DNA from: an uncultured bacterium
GTDB taxonomy: Bacteria; Actinomycetota; Coriobacteriia; Coriobacteriales; Coriobacteriaceae
Length of the DNA stretch: 64,000 nucleotides
NCBI GenBank assembly: GCA_905215505.1
Contig: CAJMPU010000006.1
Span: 1-64,000 of the forward strand
Reading direction: 5' to 3'
Positions 1 to 7,565 of the stretch are shown here, piece by piece. Below the pieces are notes generated by a model that saw only the letters and a program-made list of their open reading frames with translations, made no database searches and had not been told where the DNA came from. Numbering within the stretch: the first letter of the stretch is position 1; the number at the start of each line of letters is the position of its first letter. The position numbers were made by a program, and so were the translations under genes.

Positions 1-80
1 GGTGGCTTTGTAAAGCCGTTTGTCTCCACCCGCGTAGCGGGTGGTTTAAAGCTGGCCGCTGCGCGGCCAGCAGACTAAAG
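1..80. repeat. Cluster of short hairpins at window edge
   Basis: Four perfect or near-perfect stems follow one another: GGCTTT/AAAGCC (4-17), CCACCCGC/GCGGGTGG (27-45), GCTGGCCG/CGGCCAGC (51-71) and GACT/AGTC (73-82). TTTGTCT near 19 and AGACTAAA near 72 could close an outer stem around the middle two. No gene is visible here. Such stacked hairpins are typical of IS200/IS605-type ends or REP-like elements, but the left side lies outside the window, so the identity is a guess. Confidence 0.5.
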
Positions 81-85
81 TCTTG

Positions 86-115
86 AAAAAAGCTCGCCGG
101 CTAGGCCGACGAGCT
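86..115 (-). terminator. Intrinsic terminator downstream of tRNA-fMet
   Basis: An 11-bp stem with one mismatch (AGCTCG-CCGGC against GCCG-ACGAGCT, loop TAG) is followed on the minus strand by six T residues. It lies about 10 bases past the tRNA 3' end, as expected for a tRNA terminator. Confidence 0.75.
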
Positions 116-124
116 GCAAGTTCT

Positions 125-201
125 TGGTCGCGGGGGCAGGATTTGAACCTACGACCTCCGGGTTATGAGCCCGGCGAGCTACCAGACTGCTCCACCCCGC
201 A
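125..201 (-). tRNA. Initiator tRNA-Met (anticodon CAT)
   Basis: The 77-base cloverleaf reads on the minus strand with anticodon CAT. Initiator hallmarks are visible: three consecutive G:C pairs at the base of the anticodon stem (GGG/CCC), an A11:U24 D-stem pair (GAGC/GCTC) and a weak first acceptor pair. CCA is encoded (125-127). The 1:72 position reads U1 opposite G72 instead of the usual C1xA72 mismatch, which would still leave a weak terminal pair. A hairpin terminator follows directly. Confidence 0.93.
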
Positions 202-352
202 ATGTCTGGGCGCCTCATGTGCGCAGGAAAGAATATTACGCGGGAGTTCGGTAAACGGCAAGGAAAATCTCGTAGAGCATAATTCCTTCATATTTAAACC
301 CCTCAGCCCATATCACCGTAAGCGAATCGCAGCCTGTCGCCGACGGCACGTA

Positions 353-358
353 TACAAT
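353..358 (+). promoter_or_regulatory. Possible -10 box (TACAAT) for coaX
   Basis: TACAAT lies 36 bases before the coaX start codon. No good -35 hexamer is visible at the normal spacing, so this is a weak call. Confidence 0.3.
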
Positions 359-394
359 GGTGCGCGTCCTTTTACGCCGACACCTGGAGTAGAC

Positions 395-1168
395 ATGCTG
401 CTCGCTATCGATATGGGAAACACGCAGACGGCCATGGGCCTGTTTGACGGAGACGAGCTGGTGCAGTCGTGGCGCATGCCCACCGACCGCTCCTACACCG
501 CCGACGAGATCCATGTGCGCCTGATGGGCTTCTTTAAGATGTACGACCTCTCACTCGACGCGGTCGACGCGGTCGCCTTTGCCGGCGTGGTGCCGCAGCT
601 CTCGCGCGAGTGGCACGCCGTGGCCGACCGCATCGCGGCGGACGCCATCGTCATTGGACCGCAGACGGCGGCCGTGACCAAACTGCGGGCGGCGAACCCC
701 CAGGCCGTGGGCGCCGACCGCGTCGCCAACGCCGTTGCCGCCGAGACCTTCTACGGCGCGCCGGCAATCGTGGTGGACTTTGGCACCGCGACCAATATCG
801 ACGTTATCGACGAGAACGGCTATTACATTGGCGGAGCAATCGCACCGGGCATCCGCATCTCCATGGATGCGCTCGCCGCCCGTGCCGCCAAACTCGCCAG
901 CGTTCCGCTCGAGGCGCCCGAGCATGCCATCGGCCGCGATACAGAAGAGTGCATCAAAGTTGGCGCCGTCGTGGGCGCCGCCGCCATGGCCGAGGGCCTG
1001 GTCGCGCGCATGAAGCGCGAGCTGGGCCGCGACGATGCCACCGTTATCGCCACGGGCGGCCTCGCCGGCATCGTCGCCGATTCGACCGACGCCTTCGATG
1101 TGATCGACGGACAACTTACCATTAAGGGCATCTGCGAAATCTACCGCCGCATGCAGGAGCTGGGGTAA
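395..1168 (+). CDS. coaX: Type III pantothenate kinase
   Basis: This gene encodes a 257-residue ASKHA-fold kinase that phosphorylates pantothenate in the first step of coenzyme A synthesis. The phosphate-1 motif DMGNTQT (6-12), GADR (106-109), the phosphate-2 motif DFGTAT (128-133) and GGAIAPG (146-152) are all in order, and the length is normal for the family. The ATG at 395 is chosen because CTGGAG sits just upstream and the protein then begins directly with the first beta strand; the open frame runs further upstream across the tRNA, which cannot be coding. It converges on the birA-like gene, with two hairpins between. Confidence 0.95.
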   Translation: MLLAIDMGNTQTAMGLFDGDELVQSWRMPTDRSYTADEIHVRLMGFFKMYDLSLDAVDAVAFAGVVPQLSREWHAVADRIAADAIVIGPQTAAVTKLRAANPQAVGADRVANAVAAETFYGAPAIVVDFGTATNIDVIDENGYYIGGAIAPGIRISMDALAARAAKLASVPLEAPEHAIGRDTEECIKVGAVVGAAAMAEGLVARMKRELGRDDATVIATGGLAGIVADSTDAFDVIDGQLTIKGICEIYRRMQELG

Positions 1169-1226
1169 GGCAGGGGCTTAAGTCGAGCATGCCCGATGCC
1201 ACAGCCCCCGCAAACGTTCGCCAAGC

Positions 1227-1267
1227 CTATTCCTCAAAACTGAATTATTTTCAATTATGAGGAATAG
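1227..1267. repeat. Palindromic repeat, copy 1 (CTATTCCTCA...TGAGGAATAG)
   Basis: This 41-bp imperfect palindrome has 18-base arms matching at 16 positions and an A/T-rich centre. Copy 2 of the same family lies about 45 bp downstream. They sit between two convergent genes, so either could also stop transcription. Confidence 0.7.
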
Positions 1268-1310
1268 CAGCTCCTCGAATACACCCAGCACAGCGATATC
1301 GTGCATGTTT

Positions 1311-1353
1311 CCTATTCCTCAAAAACGAAAATTTTTCAGTTTTGAGGAATAGG
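1311..1353. repeat. Palindromic repeat, copy 2; possible bidirectional terminator
   Basis: CCTATTCCTCAAAA (1311-1324) pairs with TTTTGAGGAATAGG (1340-1353) around an A/T-rich loop, and further pairing is possible inside. It shares the arm sequence of the copy at 1227-1267. Apart from the two repeats nothing is seen in the 283-bp gap. Confidence 0.7.
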
Positions 1354-1451
1354 GCGCTGGCAACCCATTCCCCAGATAGGCGAAACCCTCCCCAGCACAG
1401 GCCGAAGAGGGCTTCGTTGTCATCGTTATCTTTGAGCGCGGGCGCCTCGCG

Positions 1452-2153
1452 TTACAGTCCGCGAATCCGTACGGCCTCGGGCGGAAACTCCTGCTCGCCG
1501 GCATCGGTCTTGATGGTCGCGCGACCCCAGATGTCCAGGCCCGCAAACACACCGACCGCAAGCGGCAAACCGTTGGGCGACACCGCCGCGACCTGACGAC
1601 CCAGCAGTGGCACCATGTCAAAGTACTCGCCCAGCACCGGAGCCAGCGGGCCGGCAGCGCCCTGCGGCGTGTTGGCGGCAACCGCCCAGGCGTCAACGCG
1701 GGTCAGCACAGCGGCGGCCAATGCCTCGATCAGCGCCTCATCTGCCATATCCACGCCAAGCTCACCCAGCGCCGCACGCTCAATATCAACCGTCACCGCG
1801 GCAAACATGCCCGCAGCACCGGCACCGCCGTTCACGGCAACACGCGCGAGCGACGCCTCAAACGCAGGCGCACCGCACACGATATCGCTCGGCCACTGGA
1901 TACCCACTTTACCGGCAAGGCCCAACCCCGGCGTCGAAGCCGTGCCCACGAGCGCGTCCATCATGCCCATCGCGGCCACAAACGGCAGACCGTGGAAGGC
2001 GTGCATGTTCACATCGGGGCGCACAACCAGCGAAAACGTCAGCGAAGCATCGCCCACGCTCCACGCGCACCAGCCCGCGGACACGCCCTCGCGGCCCGCG
2101 TCACGCGCCGCGTCGAGCTCGGTGCCAGCGGCAACAGCATTCATCTCGATCAT
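1452..2153 (-). CDS. Biotin--protein ligase-like protein, degenerate active site
   Basis: The 233-residue product resembles the catalytic and C-terminal domains of BirA: a LTFSLVVRP strand, QWPSD where active ligases have KWPND, and a C-terminal SH3-like domain ending near VRIRGL. There is no N-terminal HTH. The GRGRxGR biotinyl-AMP loop expected before the LTFSLVVRP strand is not visible; that position reads GWCAWSVGDAS. The ATG directly abuts the TAG of folP-folK, so translation is probably coupled. It may be a divergent ligase or a non-catalytic paralogue. Confidence 0.7.
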   Translation of the reverse strand: MIEMNAVAAGTELDAARDAGREGVSAGWCAWSVGDASLTFSLVVRPDVNMHAFHGLPFVAAMGMMDALVGTASTPGLGLAGKVGIQWPSDIVCGAPAFEASLARVAVNGGAGAAGMFAAVTVDIERAALGELGVDMADEALIEALAAAVLTRVDAWAVAANTPQGAAGPLAPVLGEYFDMVPLLGRQVAAVSPNGLPLAVGVFAGLDIWGRATIKTDAGEQEFPPEAVRIRGL

Positions 2154-3893
2154 CTACATACGCCCCAATTCGCCCACGATATGGCCCACGCGATCCTCGG
2201 GCTCCTTGACCTCGACGCCGTTGTAGCGGAAGAACCGAGCCGGGTCGTGCATCAGGTCCTCGAGCGGCACCAGCACAAAGTCACGCTCGCCGATCAGCGG
2301 ATGCGGCAGGCGCAGCTTCTTGCCGCCGTGGGTCTCGCCGTCCATCCACAGCAGGTCCAAGTCGATGGTGCGCGGGCCGTTGGCCTTGGCCTTCTTGGAA
2401 CGGTCGCGGCCCAGCTCGGCCTCGATCTTCATGAGCTCGTCAAGCAGCACCAGCGGAGCCAGCTCGGTCTTAATCTCGATGACGGCGTTGGCAAACGCGT
2501 CCTGGCGCGTCTCGTAGGCCGGCTCGCTCTCGTAGATCTTGGAGGAGTTGGACACGCAGGTGAGTGGAATCTCGGCGATCATGTCGCGTGCGGCGCGGAT
2601 GTTGTCACAGCGATGCCCCAGGTTGGAGCCCACGGCCACAAACGCGCGGCGCGGCTGCGGCTTGGCAACCGCCCAGTAGCCGTTCAGGAACTGCGCAAAG
2701 CCCGCGGCGTCGTGCACGCGCACAATGTTGGCACCGGCCTGGATGGCGCCCAGGCACACGCCAAACGTAGCGGCATCGCGCTCGGCGGCCTCGGTCACGC
2801 CCGAGACGGCGCCCACAAAGCGCTTGCGCGATACGGCGCACATGAGCGGATAGCCCAGTGACGCCATCTTGGCAGTCTCGCGCTGGATGACAATGTCCTC
2901 GTTGGCCGTCTTGCCAAAGCCCGGACCGGGATCGATGCAGATGCGGTCGCGCGACACGCCGGCGTGGATGAGCGCGCGGGCCTGGTCGGACAGAAAGCCC
3001 ATGACGCGGCGCATGATGGGCGCCGAATCGGGCAGGGTGAAGCGGCGGAGCTGCGAGGTGGGCACGTAGGCTTCCTCGCGGCGGGCGCTGCGGCGCATCA
3101 TGGCGGCCAGGTGGTCATTGGGCTCCGGCGCGGTTTCGGTAGCCGCGGGCGTGGCCTCGGGCGCAGCGGTATCGGCGGCAGGCGCGGCCTGCTCGGCGCC
3201 CGGCGTCTCCTGCTCGCTTGCAGGCTCGGTCGCGGGCTCAGGTTCGCCAAACGACAACGAGGGCTGCACCACGCCACCCGGAAGCTTGGCCTCCGGCTTA
3301 GGCTCACCCAGCAACTTGCCGCGACGGCGGCGAGCCGGCTTCTCGGCCTCACGCGCGGCCTCGGCAGCCGCCTCGCGCGCCTTCTCGGCAACAAACGCCG
3401 CCGCCGAGGTATCGAGCTGCACCGTTGCGTGCGTGCGGGTAGGCGCGGCGACCTCGCCGGCATGCATCACGATGACACCGCAGGTGCTCGTCTTAACAAA
3501 CTCGACCATCTTGGGGTCAGTGAAGCCCGTCACGTCGTTGACGATCGAGGCGCCGCAGCGCACGGCCGCCTTGGCAACCGCCACGTGACGCGTGTCGATC
3601 GAGACGATGGCGCCCTCTTTGGCCAGCGCGCGCACCACGGGCAGCACGCGGCGAGCCTCCTCGTCGGGATTAACCGGGGTAAAGCCGGGGCGCGTGGACT
3701 CGCCGCCTACGTCGATGATGTCGGCGCCGGCGTCGAGCATCGCCAGGCCGTACTCGATGGCGGCATCCGGGTCGAAGTGCTCCCCGCCGTCGCTAAACGA
3801 ATCGGGCGTCACGTTGAGGACGCCCATGATGCGCGGACGGTCAAAGCTGAGCTCATACTTTCCGCACCGCCATGTCTTGCTGTCGTTCGCCAT
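2154..3893 (-). CDS. folP-folK: Bifunctional dihydropteroate synthase / HPPK (DHPS-HPPK fusion)
   Basis: This 579-residue fusion covers two consecutive folate steps. DHPS motifs are GVLNVTPDSFSDGG (24-37), DVGGESTRPG (61-70), SIVNDVTG (116-123), DPGPGFGKT (321-329) and SRKRFVG (355-361). HPPK follows from about residue 417 (AFVAVGSNLG, ESEPAY, RTIDLDLLW, LPHPLIGERDFVLVPL). Residues 150-285 are an Ala/Glu/Pro-rich, probably disordered insertion in the DHPS domain. The ATG at 3893 has AGGAGGA five bases upstream; an in-frame ATG at 3899 overlaps that SD and is unlikely. The birA-like gene follows with no gap. Confidence 0.95.
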   Translation of the reverse strand: MANDSKTWRCGKYELSFDRPRIMGVLNVTPDSFSDGGEHFDPDAAIEYGLAMLDAGADIIDVGGESTRPGFTPVNPDEEARRVLPVVRALAKEGAIVSIDTRHVAVAKAAVRCGASIVNDVTGFTDPKMVEFVKTSTCGVIVMHAGEVAAPTRTHATVQLDTSAAAFVAEKAREAAAEAAREAEKPARRRRGKLLGEPKPEAKLPGGVVQPSLSFGEPEPATEPASEQETPGAEQAAPAADTAAPEATPAATETAPEPNDHLAAMMRRSARREEAYVPTSQLRRFTLPDSAPIMRRVMGFLSDQARALIHAGVSRDRICIDPGPGFGKTANEDIVIQRETAKMASLGYPLMCAVSRKRFVGAVSGVTEAAERDAATFGVCLGAIQAGANIVRVHDAAGFAQFLNGYWAVAKPQPRRAFVAVGSNLGHRCDNIRAARDMIAEIPLTCVSNSSKIYESEPAYETRQDAFANAVIEIKTELAPLVLLDELMKIEAELGRDRSKKAKANGPRTIDLDLLWMDGETHGGKKLRLPHPLIGERDFVLVPLEDLMHDPARFFRYNGVEVKEPEDRVGHIVGELGRM

Positions 3894-3916
3894 GAACATC
3901 CTCCTAAAATGCCCAC

Positions 3917-3942
3917 GCCGCCGAGCTTGGGGAGCTGGCGGC
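3917..3942 (-). terminator. Hairpin between sirtuin and folP-folK
   Basis: GCCGCC-AGCT against AGCT-CGGCGGC forms a strong stem, followed on the minus strand by a short T run (ATTTT). It lies just past the sirtuin gene and ahead of the folP SD, so it may terminate the former or structure the leader of the latter. Confidence 0.45.
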
Positions 3943-3988
3943 GGGGTCGCTTTGCACTCAGTCTTTCTATTGTATCCGCGCACACGGG

Positions 3989-4741
3989 CTAGAACGCAAA
4001 CGCGGCCGCGATGTCGCAAGAAATCAGCAGGTCGGCATTTGCATCCTGATCGGTAGGCGCCAAATTGCAAATGGCCAGCGTATCGCCAGTAAAGTAACGC
4101 GTAAGGCCTGCCGCCGGATACACCACGAGCGAGGTCCCACCCACAATGAGGGCATCGGCCGCGGCAATGGCGGCAACGGCACCGGTCAACACATGCTCGT
4201 CGAGCGGCTCTTCGTAGAGCACCACATCGGGCTTGATGCGACCACCGCACGCGGGGCACACGGGCACGCCCGCGGCGTCCTCGTGCTCGCGCGAGCAAAT
4301 CCACTCGGCGCTATAGACCGCGCCGCACGACTGGCAAATGTTGCGATGGACCGATCCGTGCAGCTCGAACACGCGCTGCGAGCCCGCCATCTGATGCAAG
4401 CCGTCGATGTTTTGCGTCACCACGGCATCAAGCTTGCCGGCGCGCTCCAGCTCGGCCAGCTTGGTGTGACAGCGGTTGGGCTTAGCGTTAAGCGCGATCA
4501 TCTTGGTGCGGTAAAAGTCGAAGAACTCGGCCGGATGTGTCTCATAAAAGCTATGCGAGAGCATAGTCTCGGGCGGGTAGGCAAACTGCTGGTGATACAG
4601 GCCGTCCACGCTGCGGAAATCGGGGATGCCACTTGCCGTGGAAACACCAGCGCCGCCAAAGAACACCATGCGCTTGTGGGTATTGAACAGCTCCGCCAGC
4701 GCGGCGGAGGCCTGCTTGGGATCCGATATTGCCTGCGTCAT
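3989..4741 (-). CDS. cobB: NAD-dependent protein deacylase (sirtuin)
   Basis: This 250-residue sirtuin removes acyl groups from lysines using NAD+. It has GAGVSTASGIPDFR (30-43), TQNIDGLH (109-116), the catalytic His128 in ELHGS, and a four-cysteine zinc site (C136/C139 and C162/C165). Start 4741 is chosen because GGAGGG lies just upstream; an upstream in-frame ATG would add 17 residues without homology. It is divergent from exoA across about 136 bp. Confidence 0.93.
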   Translation of the reverse strand: MTQAISDPKQASAALAELFNTHKRMVFFGGAGVSTASGIPDFRSVDGLYHQQFAYPPETMLSHSFYETHPAEFFDFYRTKMIALNAKPNRCHTKLAELERAGKLDAVVTQNIDGLHQMAGSQRVFELHGSVHRNICQSCGAVYSAEWICSREHEDAAGVPVCPACGGRIKPDVVLYEEPLDEHVLTGAVAAIAAADALIVGGTSLVVYPAAGLTRYFTGDTLAICNLAPTDQDANADLLISCDIAAAFAF

Positions 4742-4877
4742 ATGAGCCCTCCGTCCTTGTTGATCGGGCGGCGTCGGGCGATGTCCCAGCATGCGGCCTT
4801 TGGGTCAGCACGCGCGGTGCCCACCACCGCCCCTGTTGCGCTAATCTTAAGCCTGCCAACCCCGTCGAAAGGACACC

Positions 4878-5696
4878 ATGCCTCAGACTTACACTTTCGC
4901 CTCGTGGAACGTCAACGGCCTGCGCGCCGTGCTCAAAAAGGACCCGAGCTTTATCCAGATCGCGCAAGAACTCGACGTCGATATCTTGGCGCTGCAAGAG
5001 ACCAAGCTGCAGGAGGGCCAGGTCGATATCGACCTGCCCGGCTATCACCAAACCTGGAGCTACGCCGAGCGCAAGGGCTACTCGGGCACCGCGGTCTTTA
5101 GCCGCCAGGAACCGCTGCGCGTGCTGCACGCCGACGCACTGCCACCCTACGCCGGCGAGGGCGAGGCGGGCGAGCTCGTCGCCCAAGCCGCAACCGAGGG
5201 CCGCGTCTGTGCGCTCGAGTTCGACAAGTTTTGGTTTGTCGACGTCTATACGCCCAACGCCCAAAATGAGCTCGCGCGCATCGACGTGCGCATGGCTTGG
5301 GACGATGCCTACCGCGGCTTTTTGAGCGCGCTTGAACGCGAGACCGGCAAACCCGTGGTGACCTGCGGCGACTTTAACGTGGCGCACGAGGAGATCGACC
5401 TTAAGAACCCCAAGTCCAACCGCGGCAACGCAGGCTTTTCGGACGAGGAGCGCGGCAAGTTTACCGAGCTGCTCGACGCCGGTTTTACCGACACCTGGCG
5501 CGCGGCCAATCCGGACGTCGAGGGCGTCTACAGCTGGTGGAGCTACCGCTTTAATGCCCGCAAGAACAACGCAGGCTGGCGCATCGATTACTTCCTGGTG
5601 AGCGACGCAATCGCCGGCAACGTACGCAACACCGGCATCCGCGGCGACATCTTCGGCAGCGACCACTGCCCCGTCACCCTTACGTTGGAGCTCTAA
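4878..5696 (+). CDS. exoA: Exodeoxyribonuclease III (AP endonuclease)
   Basis: This 272-residue Mg2+-dependent exonuclease/AP endonuclease acts in base-excision repair. Family motifs are WNVNGLR at the N terminus, the metal-binding LQETKLQ, VDVYTPNA, GDFNVAH, the WRIDYFLVS strand and the catalytic GSDHCPV near the end. GAAAGGA lies at proper spacing before the ATG. A hairpin terminator follows at 5837. Confidence 0.95.
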   Translation: MPQTYTFASWNVNGLRAVLKKDPSFIQIAQELDVDILALQETKLQEGQVDIDLPGYHQTWSYAERKGYSGTAVFSRQEPLRVLHADALPPYAGEGEAGELVAQAATEGRVCALEFDKFWFVDVYTPNAQNELARIDVRMAWDDAYRGFLSALERETGKPVVTCGDFNVAHEEIDLKNPKSNRGNAGFSDEERGKFTELLDAGFTDTWRAANPDVEGVYSWWSYRFNARKNNAGWRIDYFLVSDAIAGNVRNTGIRGDIFGSDHCPVTLTLEL

Positions 5697-5710
5697 CTCC
5701 AGCTGCCCCC

Positions 5711-5743
5711 GGAGACGAAGGAAAACGGATCATTTTGGGCCTC
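5711..5743. repeat. Direct repeat, copy A (GACGAAGGAAAACGGATCA type)
   Basis: This 33-bp stretch matches 5961-5993 at roughly 26 positions in direct orientation. The pair brackets the large palindrome at 5769-5928. Confidence 0.6.
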
Positions 5744-5768
5744 GTGGGGGTATCCGCGTGACCCATCC

Positions 5769-5928
5769 GCCACGAAACACGCCCATCTACTACGTTTAAG
5801 CCACCACCCTCAACCACAGCGAACAACGCGAAATGAAAACCGCAGGTAGAAAGCCTGCGGTTTTTCATAAAACGCGGTCATGGTCGGGAGTATCAAGCTA
5901 AACGTAGTAGATGGGCCAGTTTCGTGGC
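5769..5928. repeat. 160-bp nested palindromic element
   Basis: Arms 5769-5797 and 5899-5928 are nearly perfect inverted repeats (both contain GCCACGAAAC and CCATCTACTACGTTTA). The exoA terminator hairpin sits exactly in the middle, so the whole element could fold as one long stem. No ORF of note lies inside. It is MITE-like in size, but the target-site duplication is unclear. Confidence 0.7.
5837..5865 (+). terminator. Intrinsic terminator of exoA
   Basis: ACCGCAGG pairs with CCTGCGGT around a 7-base loop and is followed by TTTTT on the plus strand. Flanking A residues would let it work on the other strand too. Confidence 0.8.
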
Positions 5929-5960
5929 AAGCGCCGTCAACTGATTCCCTGGGGACATCT

Positions 5961-5993
5961 GGGGACGGAAGAAAATGGATCAATTTGGCTCTC
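5961..5993. repeat. Direct repeat, copy B (GACGGAAGAAAATGGATCA type)
   Basis: This is the second copy of the 33-bp repeat at 5711-5743, preceded by two GGGGAC motifs (from 5951 and 5961). It belongs to the GGGAC-headed intergenic repeats seen elsewhere in the window. Confidence 0.55.
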
Positions 5994-6024
5994 TGAGGGC
6001 CACGATGCCCGTCATATCAGCCGG

Positions 6025-6190
6025 CCATTCCAAAACTATGCCGGTTTACGGGGCTGAATCGCGAACCCCCAACCATATGCAATTCCGAGATAATAAAACC
6101 GCGTATAAACGGATTGCTCTATTTCGAAAAAAGCCGGTATGGTCTGCCTATGCCAATCTAGCCCCGTAAACAGGCATAGTTTTAAAATGG
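6025..6190. mobile_element. MITE-like element with 31-bp terminal inverted repeats
   Basis: The ends 6025-6055 and 6160-6190 are inverted repeats identical at 28 of 31 positions (shared core AAAACTATGCC/TTTACGGGGCT). The 166-bp element encodes no credible protein. It fills the rest of the gap between exoA and the ECF S component. Confidence 0.7.
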
Positions 6191-6230
6191 CACTTCGACA
6201 GTATTGATTCCCGCCCCGGCGCAACCAGCC

Positions 6231-6929
6231 CTACAGTCCGTATTTCACGACGACTCGGCTGATGCGGCGACACCAGGGCTTGTACAGGGCGGCCAAGAAC
6301 ACGCAGGTCGCGAGGCCGTGTGTGATATCGAACGGCACTGCCGTGGCAAGACGCGCCACGGCGCCCGCCCACGTGAGCGGCTGCACAAAACCGATGATGT
6401 CGTAGGCGTTGATTACCACGCCGTAGAGCAGGCCCGATGCAAAGCCGTACGCCATCAGCGCCGGCATGCGCACGGTTCCATCCGCACGGTCGAACGCGCC
6501 CGCATGCGCCAGCGCGCCGCCAACATAGCCAACCAGACCCCAGGCATACATCTGCCACGGCGTCCACATGCCCTGCCCAAAAAAGAAATTGCTGGTCAGC
6601 GCTGCCAACGCGCCAACCATAAAACCATTGCGGCGACCAAGCGTCGCCCCCGCGATAATGGCGATGGCGCTCACCGGTTTAAAGTCGGGAATGGGACCGA
6701 ACAAGATGCGCCCCGCCGCGGCCAACGCCGCCAACACCAGCGTGGGCATAATCTGGCGCAGGCCCGGGCGCGACGCCTCGTAACCCGCAAAGAACAGCGC
6801 AAGCACCAGCGCCACCACGACAAGCATGGCAAGCGCCGCCTGCTCAACGCCCGCCAGCAACGTTGCAGCCATCACGGCTGGCACCGCCAGCAGCAGCGGG
6901 ATTTCCATATGTTGCAAGACGCGCGACAA
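6231..6929 (-). CDS. ECF transporter S component (CbrT-like)
   Basis: This hydrophobic protein of about 232 residues has five to six membrane segments. It is a substrate-binding S subunit of an energy-coupling-factor importer. Recognisable features are PDFKPVSAIAIIAG, GFMVGALAALTSNFFFGQG and TPWQMYAWGLVGY, the pattern of the S family often linked to cobalamin. It would share the EcfA/EcfT module at 12640-15176. The start may be the TTG at 6929, preceded by GGGGG, or the ATG at 6908. The substrate is inferred only from family resemblance. Confidence 0.8.
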   Translation of the reverse strand: MSRVLQHMEIPLLLAVPAVMAATLLAGVEQAALAMLVVVALVLALFFAGYEASRPGLRQIMPTLVLAALAAAGRILFGPIPDFKPVSAIAIIAGATLGRRNGFMVGALAALTSNFFFGQGMWTPWQMYAWGLVGYVGGALAHAGAFDRADGTVRMPALMAYGFASGLLYGVVINAYDIIGFVQPLTWAGAVARLATAVPFDITHGLATCVFLAALYKPWCRRISRVVVKYGL

Positions 6930-7049
6930 CGGCAGCCCCCATCAAACGAATGTCCGTTTATGGTAGCACGGGCAAAATGAGGCCGACCAATCCCCGGCCG
7001 GCCTTGGCTGCCAGTCGATCAGGCTTTCGCCACGCGACCGGTCTTGGCG

Positions 7050-7511
7050 CTATTCGCCCGTAACTTTAGCGGCAATGGCCGCGACAAAGGGATCAAACAG
7101 CAAGCCGCCCACAACGACAAAGGCCCATCCGCCCACCACGAGGCGAACCCAACGCGAGAAAAACGGCACACCGTCGATAACGCCAACGCCTGACTGAAAC
7201 GCGACTTCAAATAGCCCGATAATGCAGAAGAGCAGAGTAGCGCCCACAACGGTTCCGCAAATCCGTGCGCCCGGAGTGTTCCGATCAAAACCAAAAAACT
7301 CAACGCACGTCTCAATTGCTTTGCCAAAGAGCGGCAAAAAGCCCACGAACTGTGCAATACCGATGGCCAGAATAAGCTGCCCCCAGAAACCAGTAAGTCC
7401 CTGAAAATCTAAGCCAGGCTTTCCCTCAACAATCGGCAGAAATGAACACATGAATAGAGGATTAACGATGCCGTTGAGAATGGTCACAGCGGTACTCTTT
7501 TTTAGTGTCAA
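7050..7511 (-). CDS. Unrecognised small membrane protein
   Basis: The product is 153 residues with about four hydrophobic segments (LNGIVNPLFMCSFLPI, LILAIGIAQFVGFLPLF, GTVVGATLLFCIIGLF, LVVGGWAFVVVGGLLF). I recognise no family. A TTG at 7511 is chosen because AAAGGAG ends nine bases upstream; the TTG at 7520 would touch the SD. It lies about 50 bp after the MFS gene on the same strand and probably belongs to that transcript. Confidence 0.65.
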   Translation of the reverse strand: MTLKKSTAVTILNGIVNPLFMCSFLPIVEGKPGLDFQGLTGFWGQLILAIGIAQFVGFLPLFGKAIETCVEFFGFDRNTPGARICGTVVGATLLFCIIGLFEVAFQSGVGVIDGVPFFSRWVRLVVGGWAFVVVGGLLFDPFVAAIAAKVTGE

Positions 7512-7565
7512 GTAGACCAACTCCTTTTGCCCTTGTCGGCCAGGCCCAAAGGGCGAAAACAGGTG

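Noticed and set aside
83..394. Upstream extension of the coaX reading frame
   Set aside because: It runs through the antisense of the tRNA and has no homology; the ATG at 395 has an SD and starts the protein fold.
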